40,817 bases of DNA from Bacteroidales bacterium. GTDB lineage: Bacteria > Bacteroidota > Bacteroidia > Bacteroidales > UBA12077. Made by a program: the position numbers and the translations under genes. The number at the start of each line of letters is the position of its first letter. Positions within the stretch are counted from its first letter, which is position 1. The stretch lies in assembly GCA_030668615.1 (NCBI GenBank), contig DAOUTQ010000009.1, forward strand, positions 1 to 40,817. Direction: 5' to 3'. The notes beneath the pieces are model-generated. The model ran no database searches. It was not told the origin of the DNA and worked only from the letters and a program-made list of their open reading frames with translations. Of the stretch, positions 1 through 7,847 are shown one piece after another.

Positions 1-2
1 AT

Positions 3-1679
3 CATTTCGTTTACAACGAAAACTCGAATGAGTCAATATTTGAAACTCTTAAGAATTATGATGCTGTATTCGTAAGCGTTCATAATACGTCGTATTGGCC
101 ATCGAAAAACTATAAGGTAAATCTTCAATATCTTGACAAAATAGCAGGTGTGTCAAATGATACAAAAGTAATTCTAAGTTTGTTTGCAAATCCGTATAGT
201 ATCAGAAAATTTCAAATGCTAAATAATTTTAATGCAATTCTTATTGGATATTCCGATGAAAATGAAGTTCAAATGGCTATTGCGCAAGCTATTTTTGGAG
301 GCATTCAAATTAACGGTAAATTGCCCGTTGAGATTAATAATGAATATCCTTCAGGTACAGGATTGGAAAGTAAAAAAAAAATAAGATTATCATATGGTAT
401 CCCTGAGCAGGAAGGATTATCTTCTGATATATTTGAAAAAATAGATTCCATAGCCTTAAATTCAATAGAACAAAGAGCAACTCCCGGATGCCAGATTCTG
501 ATTTCAAGAAACGGAAGAGTAATTTTTGAAAAAGAATATGGTTTTCACACATATTTAAAGCAAAATCCTGTAAAAATGGATGATTTGTATGATATAGCTT
601 CCATTACGAAGATAACATCTACAGTGCCATCTCTTATGAAACTATACGAGGATAGCTTATTTCGTTTAAATAGTAAATTGTCTGATTATTTACCAGAATT
701 AGATACTACAAATAAAGGCGATTTAAATATAAAAGATATTTTAACACATCAGGCTCAATTTAATGGTTGGATTCCATTTTATTACTCAACACTTGAAACA
801 CTTTATCCCGATCAGAACTTACTGAATAATAAATTTACCGAAGAGTTTCCATACAAACTCGGAAATCATGCCTTTATGGCTAAGAATTTTAAGTTTAAGG
901 ATAATATCTATAGTCCATATCCAAAAGAAGGTTATTCGACAAAAATAGCATCTGATTTTTACGTTTTAGATACATACAAAGACACTATATATGATAAAAT
1001 TCGAAAATCAAACTTAATTGAGCAAAAGGCATATCGATATAGTGATTTGGGATACTATTATTTCTATAAAATAATTGAAAATTCTACTGGGGTTAAATTT
1101 CAAGATTATGTCGATTCTGTTTTTTATGATGAAATAGGTGCATATAGAACAACTTTTTTACCTCTTGAAAAGTTTGATAAATCAGAAATTGTACCAACTG
1201 AAAATGATCAGATTTTCCGGCGTCAATTATTACATGGTTATGTTCACGATCCCGGAGCGGCTATGCTTGGCGGTGTTTGTGGTCATGCAGGTGTGTTCTC
1301 AACAGCCGGTGATCTTGCAAAATTAATGCAGATGTATTTAAATGGAGGTGAGTACGGAGGTTTCAAATATTTTAATAAAGAAACTATTGACTTGTTTACT
1401 ACAAGCCCATTTATAGAGAATAATAATCGTCGTGCTTTGGGTTTTGATAAACCGCAAATGGATTACAGTAAATCAGGGCCAACATGTCAATGTGTTTCTG
1501 GTTCCAGTTTTGGACATACTGGTTTCACTGGAACTATTGCTTGGGCCGATCCCGAAGAGCAAATCGTATACATTTTTCTTTCGAATAGAGTGCATCCCGA
1601 TCAGGATAATAATAAGTTATTGCAGATGGATGTTCGTACTGATATTCAGCAAGTTATTTATGATGCGATAATTCAGTAA
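3..1679 (+). CDS. GH3 C-terminal domain / serine hydrolase (beta-lactamase fold) fusion protein, 5' end missing
   Basis: The frame is open from the first base of the window, so the gene starts upstream. The first ~115 visible residues resemble the C-terminal domain of a family 3 glycosidase (YDAVFVSVHN; AIFGGIQINGKLPVEI). The rest is a class C beta-lactamase/penicillin-binding-protein-like serine hydrolase: the nucleophile motif SITK is at 600-611, the second-site motif YSD at 1038-1046 and the HTG triad (in place of KTG) at 1515-1523. Bacteroidota often carry ~1000-residue proteins in which a GH3 beta-N-acetylglucosaminidase is followed by such an esterase-like domain, so about 560 residues are visible here and the catalytic GH3 half is probably outside. 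Likely role: exported or periplasmic processing of peptidoglycan or amino-sugar material (inference). A GTG at 150 is only an internal codon. No terminator with a T-run follows. Confidence 0.8.
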   Translation, partial: HFVYNENSNESIFETLKNYDAVFVSVHNTSYWPSKNYKVNLQYLDKIAGVSNDTKVILSLFANPYSIRKFQMLNNFNAILIGYSDENEVQMAIAQAIFGGIQINGKLPVEINNEYPSGTGLESKKKIRLSYGIPEQEGLSSDIFEKIDSIALNSIEQRATPGCQILISRNGRVIFEKEYGFHTYLKQNPVKMDDLYDIASITKITSTVPSLMKLYEDSLFRLNSKLSDYLPELDTTNKGDLNIKDILTHQAQFNGWIPFYYSTLETLYPDQNLLNNKFTEEFPYKLGNHAFMAKNFKFKDNIYSPYPKEGYSTKIASDFYVLDTYKDTIYDKIRKSNLIEQKAYRYSDLGYYYFYKIIENSTGVKFQDYVDSVFYDEIGAYRTTFLPLEKFDKSEIVPTENDQIFRRQLLHGYVHDPGAAMLGGVCGHAGVFSTAGDLAKLMQMYLNGGEYGGFKYFNKETIDLFTTSPFIENNNRRALGFDKPQMDYSKSGPTCQCVSGSSFGHTGFTGTIAWADPEEQIVYIFLSNRVHPDQDNNKLLQMDVRTDIQQVIYDAIIQ

Positions 1680-1843
1680 CTCAGCGCATGCCTGCTTAAG
1701 ATACTTTTAAAGCTTACTTGTCTAAGTCAGGTTTAGAGCTTTGAGTTTCTTTCAACTGACACAAAACTTGTTACGTTTAAAGCCTCACAATTATAAATTA
1801 ATACCGTTTACTATAAAGTTAAATATATAAAATCTCATTTTGA

Positions 1844-4108
1844 ATGAAACGAAACGATAATATAAAACCTATAAATAAATCTATTGATCAGTTGGAAAAA
1901 TCAAATCAACGAAGCCTTATTAAAGACACTCTTTTGGTTTTTCTTCCAATTTTTGCATTAATAATTGCTGTAATAGTGGTAATTCTTTCCGTATATGAGA
2001 AATCAGAAATGAAATTGTTTCAGAACAACGAAAAAAGAATTGTTTACAATAAGCTGGAAAATATACAGACAGAAATTTTACATGTAACAAACGATTTGAT
2101 GATTCTTGCCTCGAATAGTCAAATGGAAAAGTTATGGGATAGTGATACAAAAGATGAAATAATAAAGTCCTTATCTAAAGATTTTTTAAATGTAGCGGTA
2201 TATTTTAAATTATATGATCAGATTCGTTTAATTGATGAAAATGGAATGGAAATTATTAGGGTTAATTTCAATAATGGGGATCCTGTGGTTGTTTCACAAG
2301 ATAAACTGCAAAACAAACAAAAACGGTACTATTTTTACGATGCATTTAAGCTAAATAAGGACGAAGTTTTTGTTTCGCCTCTTGACCTGAATATTGAGCA
2401 TGGCGAAATAGAAAAACCACTTAAGCCAATGATGCGTTTCGCAACCCCCGTATTTGATAAGCAAGGTAAAAAGCGCGGAATTGTATTGTTAAATTACTTT
2501 GGACAAACAATTACCAATCAAATTGTTAAACATGAGGATCAGTTGCGTGAAAATGAATTGATGCTTCTAAACTCAAATGGTTATTGGCTTAAAGGGCCTT
2601 CATCAGAATATGAGTGGGGTTTTATGTATGAAAGAAAGGATCTTGTATTTAAAAATGTTTATGATGATGCCTGGGATAAGATTAAAAGTGAAGAGTCTTC
2701 ACAATTTAGAACTCAACAAGGGATGTTTACTTTTAAAACTATTTATCCTTTGATTGAAGGGCAAAAATCAAGCATGGGTTCAGGAAAAGCATTTTTCCCA
2801 AGTAAATCGCAATTGAAATCAAAGGAGTATTTCTGGAAAATCGTATCTTATGTTCCTTCTAAAGAATTATATACAAACCGTAATACACTTCGCAAATTTT
2901 CCGCTTTATTATTTGTTTTTTTATCAATTAGTTTGTTATACATAACATGGAAGCTTGTTAAAGCTAAGCATTACAGAATTAAAGCACAGCAAGCATTAAA
3001 AGAAAGTGAAGAAAAATTCAGAGTTATTGTTGAAACAGCAAGCGATTGGATATGGGAAGTTGATGAGACAGGGAAATATACGTATTCAGGCCCTAATATA
3101 GTTTCAATCTTAGGTTATACTGAAAAAGAAATAATAGGAAAAACAGCATTTGATTTCATGCCTGAAACAGAAAAAAACAGAGTATCAAAAATATTCCAGG
3201 ATATTATTAAGAATAATAAAGCAATCAATAAGGTAGAAAACATAAATATTCATAAAAACGGCAAACATGTGGTATTGGAAACAAATGGCCTGCCTTTTTT
3301 CGATTCAAATGGTAAATTACTTGGTTATCGTGGTATTGATAGAGATATTACTGAACGAAAAAAAGCTGAGCAAGCTTTAAAAGAAAATGAAAACCGATTA
3401 AGAGAATTAAATGCTACAAAAGATAAATTCTTCTCAATAATTGCACATGACCTCAAAAGTCCATTTAATTCAATGCTTGGATTTTCCAATTTATTAATGA
3501 AAAACTTTGATAATTATGATGTAACAAAACAAAAGGACTTAATTAATATTATTCAAAAAGGATTAAAGAATACATTTAAATTACTTGAAAATTTACTTCT
3601 TTGGTCGCGTTCGCAAAAAGGTAGTATTGATTTCATCCCTGAAAGTGAAAACCTATATTTATTATGCAATGAAAGTATTGAATTATTAGAACAATTGGCT
3701 AAAGAAAAATCAATAAACATTATAAACAAAGTTCCAAATAATGTTTTTATCAAAGTAGATAAAAATATGATGTCAACTATATTACGTAATCTAATCTCAA
3801 ATGCTATTAAATATACTCACAAAGGAGGCAGAATTATAATCGAAACATGTGCAAATACAAATAAAAACAAGCAAAAATATACGGAAGTTTGTGTCAAAGA
3901 CAATGGAGTTGGCATTAAACATGAATATCTATCTAAAATATTTAGTATAAGTGAGAATATTTCAACTGGAGGAACAGAAAATGAGCGTGGCACAGGCCTT
4001 GGTTTAATTCTTTGTAAAGAGTTTGTTGAAAAGCATGGTGGTAAAATTTGGGTAGAAAGTGAAGTTGGGGTAGGAAGTAAGTTTATTTTTACAATACCAC
4101 TGTCTTAA
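1844..4108 (+). CDS. Membrane sensor histidine kinase (Cache-like sensor, PAS, HisKA, HATPase)
   Basis: A 754-residue hybrid-free sensor kinase. One membrane helix lies at ~30-51 and a second at ~352-372. The ~300 residues between them form an extracytoplasmic sensor that looks like a double-Cache fold (not verified). A PAS domain follows at ~386-506, ending in the usual DITERKKAEQAL linker. The HisKA phosphoacceptor is H535 (IIAHDLKSPF). The ATPase has its N box at ~649-657 (NLISNAIKYT), G1 at D686 (DNGVGI) and G2 at ~716 (GTGLGL). No receiver domain and no response regulator are next to it, so its partner must be elsewhere. It is 92 bp upstream of a second kinase with a very similar core, suggesting a shared transcript and a duplicated kinase module. 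The ligand cannot be told from sequence. Confidence 0.88.
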   Translation: MKRNDNIKPINKSIDQLEKSNQRSLIKDTLLVFLPIFALIIAVIVVILSVYEKSEMKLFQNNEKRIVYNKLENIQTEILHVTNDLMILASNSQMEKLWDSDTKDEIIKSLSKDFLNVAVYFKLYDQIRLIDENGMEIIRVNFNNGDPVVVSQDKLQNKQKRYYFYDAFKLNKDEVFVSPLDLNIEHGEIEKPLKPMMRFATPVFDKQGKKRGIVLLNYFGQTITNQIVKHEDQLRENELMLLNSNGYWLKGPSSEYEWGFMYERKDLVFKNVYDDAWDKIKSEESSQFRTQQGMFTFKTIYPLIEGQKSSMGSGKAFFPSKSQLKSKEYFWKIVSYVPSKELYTNRNTLRKFSALLFVFLSISLLYITWKLVKAKHYRIKAQQALKESEEKFRVIVETASDWIWEVDETGKYTYSGPNIVSILGYTEKEIIGKTAFDFMPETEKNRVSKIFQDIIKNNKAINKVENINIHKNGKHVVLETNGLPFFDSNGKLLGYRGIDRDITERKKAEQALKENENRLRELNATKDKFFSIIAHDLKSPFNSMLGFSNLLMKNFDNYDVTKQKDLINIIQKGLKNTFKLLENLLLWSRSQKGSIDFIPESENLYLLCNESIELLEQLAKEKSINIINKVPNNVFIKVDKNMMSTILRNLISNAIKYTHKGGRIIIETCANTNKNKQKYTEVCVKDNGVGIKHEYLSKIFSISENISTGGTENERGTGLGLILCKEFVEKHGGKIWVESEVGVGSKFIFTIPLS

Positions 4109-4200
4109 AAACAAAATTAGTAGGTTGTAATGATTTTATTTCAAAATCAATAAGTAGAAAGATACGGAATGCAGTAGTTAAAGAAGAGAAAGGTATATAA

Positions 4201-6972
4201 ATGAAAACAAAACCAACATACGGGGAATTAGAAAAGGAATTAAAAGAACTTAAAGCAGGGGATAAATCCCAAATACTTTTAGATCTGGCAGGAGTAATTT
4301 TTGTTACTCTTGATACAAATGGCATTGTGACACTTGTTAATAAAAAAGCCTGTGAAATATTCGGATATGAAGAAAAGGAGATGCTTGGTAAAAATTGGTT
4401 TGAAAATTTTGTTCCCGAACGAATAAAAAATGAAATTCTTCCGGTATCAAAAAAAATACTTTCTGGAGAAATTGAAACAGCTGAGTATTACGAAAATCCT
4501 ATTCTAACTAAAAAAGGCGATGAAATATTAATTTATTGGCACAATACACCAATAAAAGATAAAAACGGAAATATTACAGGACACCTTAGTTCTGGTGAAG
4601 ATATTACAGAGCGCAAAAAAGCCGAACAAGCGTTAATGGAAAGTGAAGAAAAATTCAGAATTTTTTATGATGACTCACCTATTGCTATCTGGGAAGAAGA
4701 TTTCTCCAAAGTTAAAAATCGTTTCGATAAACTAAAAACAAAGGGAGTTACCGATCTTAGAAGTTACTTTGAATCTAACCCTGATGAAAGTGTTTACTTA
4801 GCTGGTTTGGTTGAAATTGTTAGTATAAACAAACACTCTTTAAAGATTTTCAATGTTAGCTCAAAAAATGATATAATTAAAAAACTACCGGGATATTTTA
4901 ACGAAGATTCAATGAAAGTATTTCAGGAAGAAATGATAGCTCTTTTTAACAACCAAACTTCGTTTGATTCTGAAATACCAATTTTAGATTATGAATCTAA
5001 TATTTTAACCCTTGCTTTGAATTTAAAAATTGTTCCGGGTTATGAAAAAAATTTAAAAAAAGTATTAGTAAGTTTTTTAAATATTACCAAGCGCAAAAAA
5101 ATAGAACAAGCCTTTAAAGAAAGTGAAGAAAAATATCGTATAATAGCTGACTATAATTATGACTGGGAATACTGGATTGATATTAATGGTAATTTTATTT
5201 ATGTTTCACCCTCTTCCAAACGAAAAACGGGCTATAAACCTGAGGAGTTTTATAAAGACAAAAAACTTTTGGAAAAAATAATATATCCCGACGATAAAAA
5301 ACTTTTCTTAGACCATATACATGAAATAGATGAAAAAGGAGAACGAAAACCGATAGAATTTAGAATTATTACTCGTAATAAGGAAATACAATGGATTGGA
5401 CATGTTTGTCAGGAAGTTTTTGGAAAAGACGGCGAATTACTGGGAATACGTGGTAGTAACAGGCTTATTACAAAACGAAAAAATGTGGAGATAGCCTTAA
5501 AAGAAAGCGAAGAACGTTTCAGAGAAATTTTTGAGAATGCTCCGGATGCGATCTTTTTAGCTGATCCAAAATCCGGTGTTATTCTTGATGCAAATTCTGC
5601 CGCATCAAAATTGCTTTTAAGATCCCGTGAGGAAATTATTGGTATGAATCAGTCCGAACTCCACCCGCCTCAGAGTAAAAAATATTCAAAAAGCACATTC
5701 AGAGAGCATAATCAGGAAAGCCAAAAAGGAATGCCCACACATCTTGCTGAGATTACCGTTCTTCGTTCTGACGAGAGTGAAGTAGAAGTTGAAATATTAG
5801 CTCAAACGATCCAAATTAATAATAAGCCGATTCTTCAGGGCATATTTCGGGAAATCACCGCGCGCAAACAAATGGAAGAAAAGATACAGCTTCAAAGTGA
5901 GATCATGAAGAATATAAGTGAGGGTATTTACCTCATAGGGCTTAATGATGGAATAATCAAATATACCAACTTGAAATTTGAGAAGATGTTCGGTTATAAT
6001 CCTGGTGAAATGATTGGACACGATGTATCACTGGTCAATGCTCCGACCAAAAAAACGCCAAAAGAAACAAAGGACCAGATCGTAGATATTCTTGTGAATG
6101 AAGGAGAATGGCATGGAGAAGTCGAGAATATCAAAAAAGACGGAACTCATTTCTGGTGTTATGCGAACGTGTCTTTGTTCGATCATTTGAAATACGGAAG
6201 AGTTATTATCTCTGTCCATACTGATATCACTGAGAGAAAAAATGTAGAGAAAGTCTTAAAAGAAAACACAAAACGTTTAAAAGAACTAAACGCCACAAAA
6301 GATAAATTTTTCTCAATTATTGGGCACGATTTAAAAAGCCCACTGGGAAACGTTATAGGATTTAGTAAATTATTGCATAAAAATTCAAAAAAATATGATC
6401 AGGAAAAAATTACGCATTTTGCAAATACCATTAATAATTCTGCAACTATAACTTTAGAATTACTTGAAAACCTGCTTGATTGGGCTAATATTCAAACTGG
6501 GAAAATTCAAGTGTTTAAAGAAAAGTTTTGTGTATTAGAGGTGATTAATGAGGTAATTTCCAAATTAGAAAAAGCAGCGGCGCTAAAGGAAATAAAGATT
6601 AAACATAAGCTTTCAAAAGAAATAGAAATTTTAGCAGATCAAAATATGTTTAAAACCATAATGAGAAATCTTCTGACAAATGCTATAAAATTTACTAAGC
6701 GCGAAGGAAGCATATCTATAAAAGCAAAACAGCGTTCTAATTATACTGAAATAAGTGTGAAAGATACAGGAATAGGTATTTCGGTTAAAAAACAAGCAAA
6801 ATTATTTCGAATTGAAGAAAATATTTCAACAGTTGGAACTGAAAAAGAAACCGGAACTGGATTGGGCTTAATATTATGTAAAGAATTCATTGAAAAACAT
6901 GGCGGAGAAATTTGGGTAGAAAGTGAAGTTGTGAAAGGAAGTGAGTTTAAATTTACAATTCCGCTTGATTGA
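4201..6972 (+). CDS. Soluble multi-PAS sensor histidine kinase (five PAS-like units)
   Basis: A 923-residue kinase with no membrane segment. After a short coiled coil (YGELEKELKELK) come five PAS-like units at ~25-140, 150-295, 305-425, 437-560 and 560-680, most closed by a D-I-T-x-R-K linker. The HisKA phosphoacceptor is H709 (IIGHDLKSPL). The ATPase N box is ~823-831 (NLLTNAIKFT), G1 is at D855 (DTGIGI) and G2 at ~885 (GTGLGL). The kinase core closely resembles that of the preceding gene (shared string LNATKDKFFSII), so the two are probably paralogues. The fourth and fifth PAS units (about 5510-6240) are clearly richer in G+C and use codons such as CTC, ATC and CCG more than the flanks, as if that block came from another source. 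The role is cytoplasmic sensing, perhaps redox or gas, but no cofactor residue can be assigned. Confidence 0.85.
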   Translation: MKTKPTYGELEKELKELKAGDKSQILLDLAGVIFVTLDTNGIVTLVNKKACEIFGYEEKEMLGKNWFENFVPERIKNEILPVSKKILSGEIETAEYYENPILTKKGDEILIYWHNTPIKDKNGNITGHLSSGEDITERKKAEQALMESEEKFRIFYDDSPIAIWEEDFSKVKNRFDKLKTKGVTDLRSYFESNPDESVYLAGLVEIVSINKHSLKIFNVSSKNDIIKKLPGYFNEDSMKVFQEEMIALFNNQTSFDSEIPILDYESNILTLALNLKIVPGYEKNLKKVLVSFLNITKRKKIEQAFKESEEKYRIIADYNYDWEYWIDINGNFIYVSPSSKRKTGYKPEEFYKDKKLLEKIIYPDDKKLFLDHIHEIDEKGERKPIEFRIITRNKEIQWIGHVCQEVFGKDGELLGIRGSNRLITKRKNVEIALKESEERFREIFENAPDAIFLADPKSGVILDANSAASKLLLRSREEIIGMNQSELHPPQSKKYSKSTFREHNQESQKGMPTHLAEITVLRSDESEVEVEILAQTIQINNKPILQGIFREITARKQMEEKIQLQSEIMKNISEGIYLIGLNDGIIKYTNLKFEKMFGYNPGEMIGHDVSLVNAPTKKTPKETKDQIVDILVNEGEWHGEVENIKKDGTHFWCYANVSLFDHLKYGRVIISVHTDITERKNVEKVLKENTKRLKELNATKDKFFSIIGHDLKSPLGNVIGFSKLLHKNSKKYDQEKITHFANTINNSATITLELLENLLDWANIQTGKIQVFKEKFCVLEVINEVISKLEKAAALKEIKIKHKLSKEIEILADQNMFKTIMRNLLTNAIKFTKREGSISIKAKQRSNYTEISVKDTGIGISVKKQAKLFRIEENISTVGTEKETGTGLGLILCKEFIEKHGGEIWVESEVVKGSEFKFTIPLD

Positions 6973-7196
6973 CAATATGTTTTAAGCAATGTATTTAATG
7001 CTACAGTAAAGTAAAAGATTATCAAAAATACCAAAATTAAATTAGAAGAAATCTAAATAAGCAAAAAGGTTATAGAATACTTAATTACCTAAAAGTCCTT
7101 AGCAATGGTGTATTGAGTCACTTCACACCGCTAATTTGTTGTTAATAAAAGGCTTGTTGCAAACTATAGCCTTGTAAATCGTTGAACTTCTTTTTA

Positions 7197-7221
7197 AATT
7201 TAATTGTCGAAAAATTAAATT
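7197..7221. promoter_or_regulatory. Inverted repeat upstream of the NOR-like operon
   Basis: A perfect 9-bp inverted repeat, AATTTAATT / AATTAAATT, with a 7-nt spacer (7206-7212). It ends 33 nt before the subunit II start and could be an operator or an RNA hairpin. It is all A/T, so chance occurrence in this background is quite possible. The rest of 6973-7254 shows no gene or RNA that I recognise. Confidence 0.3.
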
Positions 7222-7254
7222 ATACTCAAATATTAACAAAAAATTGGAGGTTAC

Positions 7255-7815
7255 ATGGTCGATTCAAGTACGGTCCTTTGGGGACAAACAATTGCTTACA
7301 CAATCTATTGCCTGGTAATATTACTGTTAATGGCGTGGTTTGCTTATAAAATCACAAAAACAGGAAAAGACAATAAAGTTAAGCCGGCATTATTTTACAC
7401 ATTTGTAGGTTTTTTAACCGCGCTTGGGGTTTCTTTGCACATTATTACTTACAACACTATTCCTTGGACTCCTGTAGATTTGAACAGGAGCGAATACGTG
7501 CCGGATAAGACATTTGATATTACGGTTGAAAATCATGAGTTTTTTCTGCCAGCAGAAAAACTGGTAATTGATTGTAATGATCTGGTTTTATTCGATGTTA
7601 CTTCAAAAGATTTAACATATGGATTTGGTATATTTCGAGAAGATAACAGTATGGTTTTCCAAATGCAGGTTGTTCCCGGGCATCGAAATGATATTCTGTG
7701 GCAGTTTGATAAACCTGGAATATATACTATTCGTTCAACTGAATATTCCGGACCAAGGGGAATATTTATGATATTGAAAGACGTGGTTGAGGTTTTACCT
7801 TGTGAAGGCTCATAA
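7255..7815 (+). CDS. Heme-copper oxidoreductase subunit II with a lost CuA site
   Basis: A 186-residue protein with two N-terminal membrane helices (~9-30 and ~42-64) and a cupredoxin-like domain (~82-180), the build of cytochrome c oxidase subunit II. The CuA ligands are missing. The first His of the usual T-H-G-F context is Y122 (LTYGFGIF). In the C-x-E-x-C-x-x-x-H-x-x-M signature, the matching segment STEYSGPRGIFM has S161, S165 and G169 at the Cys, Cys and His positions; only E163 and M172 remain. The domain therefore should not bind the dinuclear copper or take electrons from cytochrome c, which points to a quinol-fed enzyme as in CuA-less quinol oxidases. A strong GGAGG at 7246-7250 sets the start. 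The gene lies 32 bp upstream of the catalytic subunit, almost certainly in one operon. Confidence 0.82.
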   Translation: MVDSSTVLWGQTIAYTIYCLVILLLMAWFAYKITKTGKDNKVKPALFYTFVGFLTALGVSLHIITYNTIPWTPVDLNRSEYVPDKTFDITVENHEFFLPAEKLVIDCNDLVLFDVTSKDLTYGFGIFREDNSMVFQMQVVPGHRNDILWQFDKPGIYTIRSTEYSGPRGIFMILKDVVEVLPCEGS

Positions 7816-7847
7816 TTAAATCTTTGTTAAACTTAAATTGAAAATAT

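Noticed and set aside
150-1679. Start of the first gene at the GTG at 150
   Set aside because: The frame is open to the window edge and the upstream residues continue the GH3 C-terminal fold; the GTG is internal.
1709-1742. AAAGCT...AGCTTT hairpin after the first gene, considered as a terminator
   Set aside because: Interrupted stem and no T-run; too weak to list.
4131-4149. TGATTTT...AAAATCA hairpin between the two kinases
   Set aside because: AT-only stem without a T-run in AT-rich DNA; probably chance.
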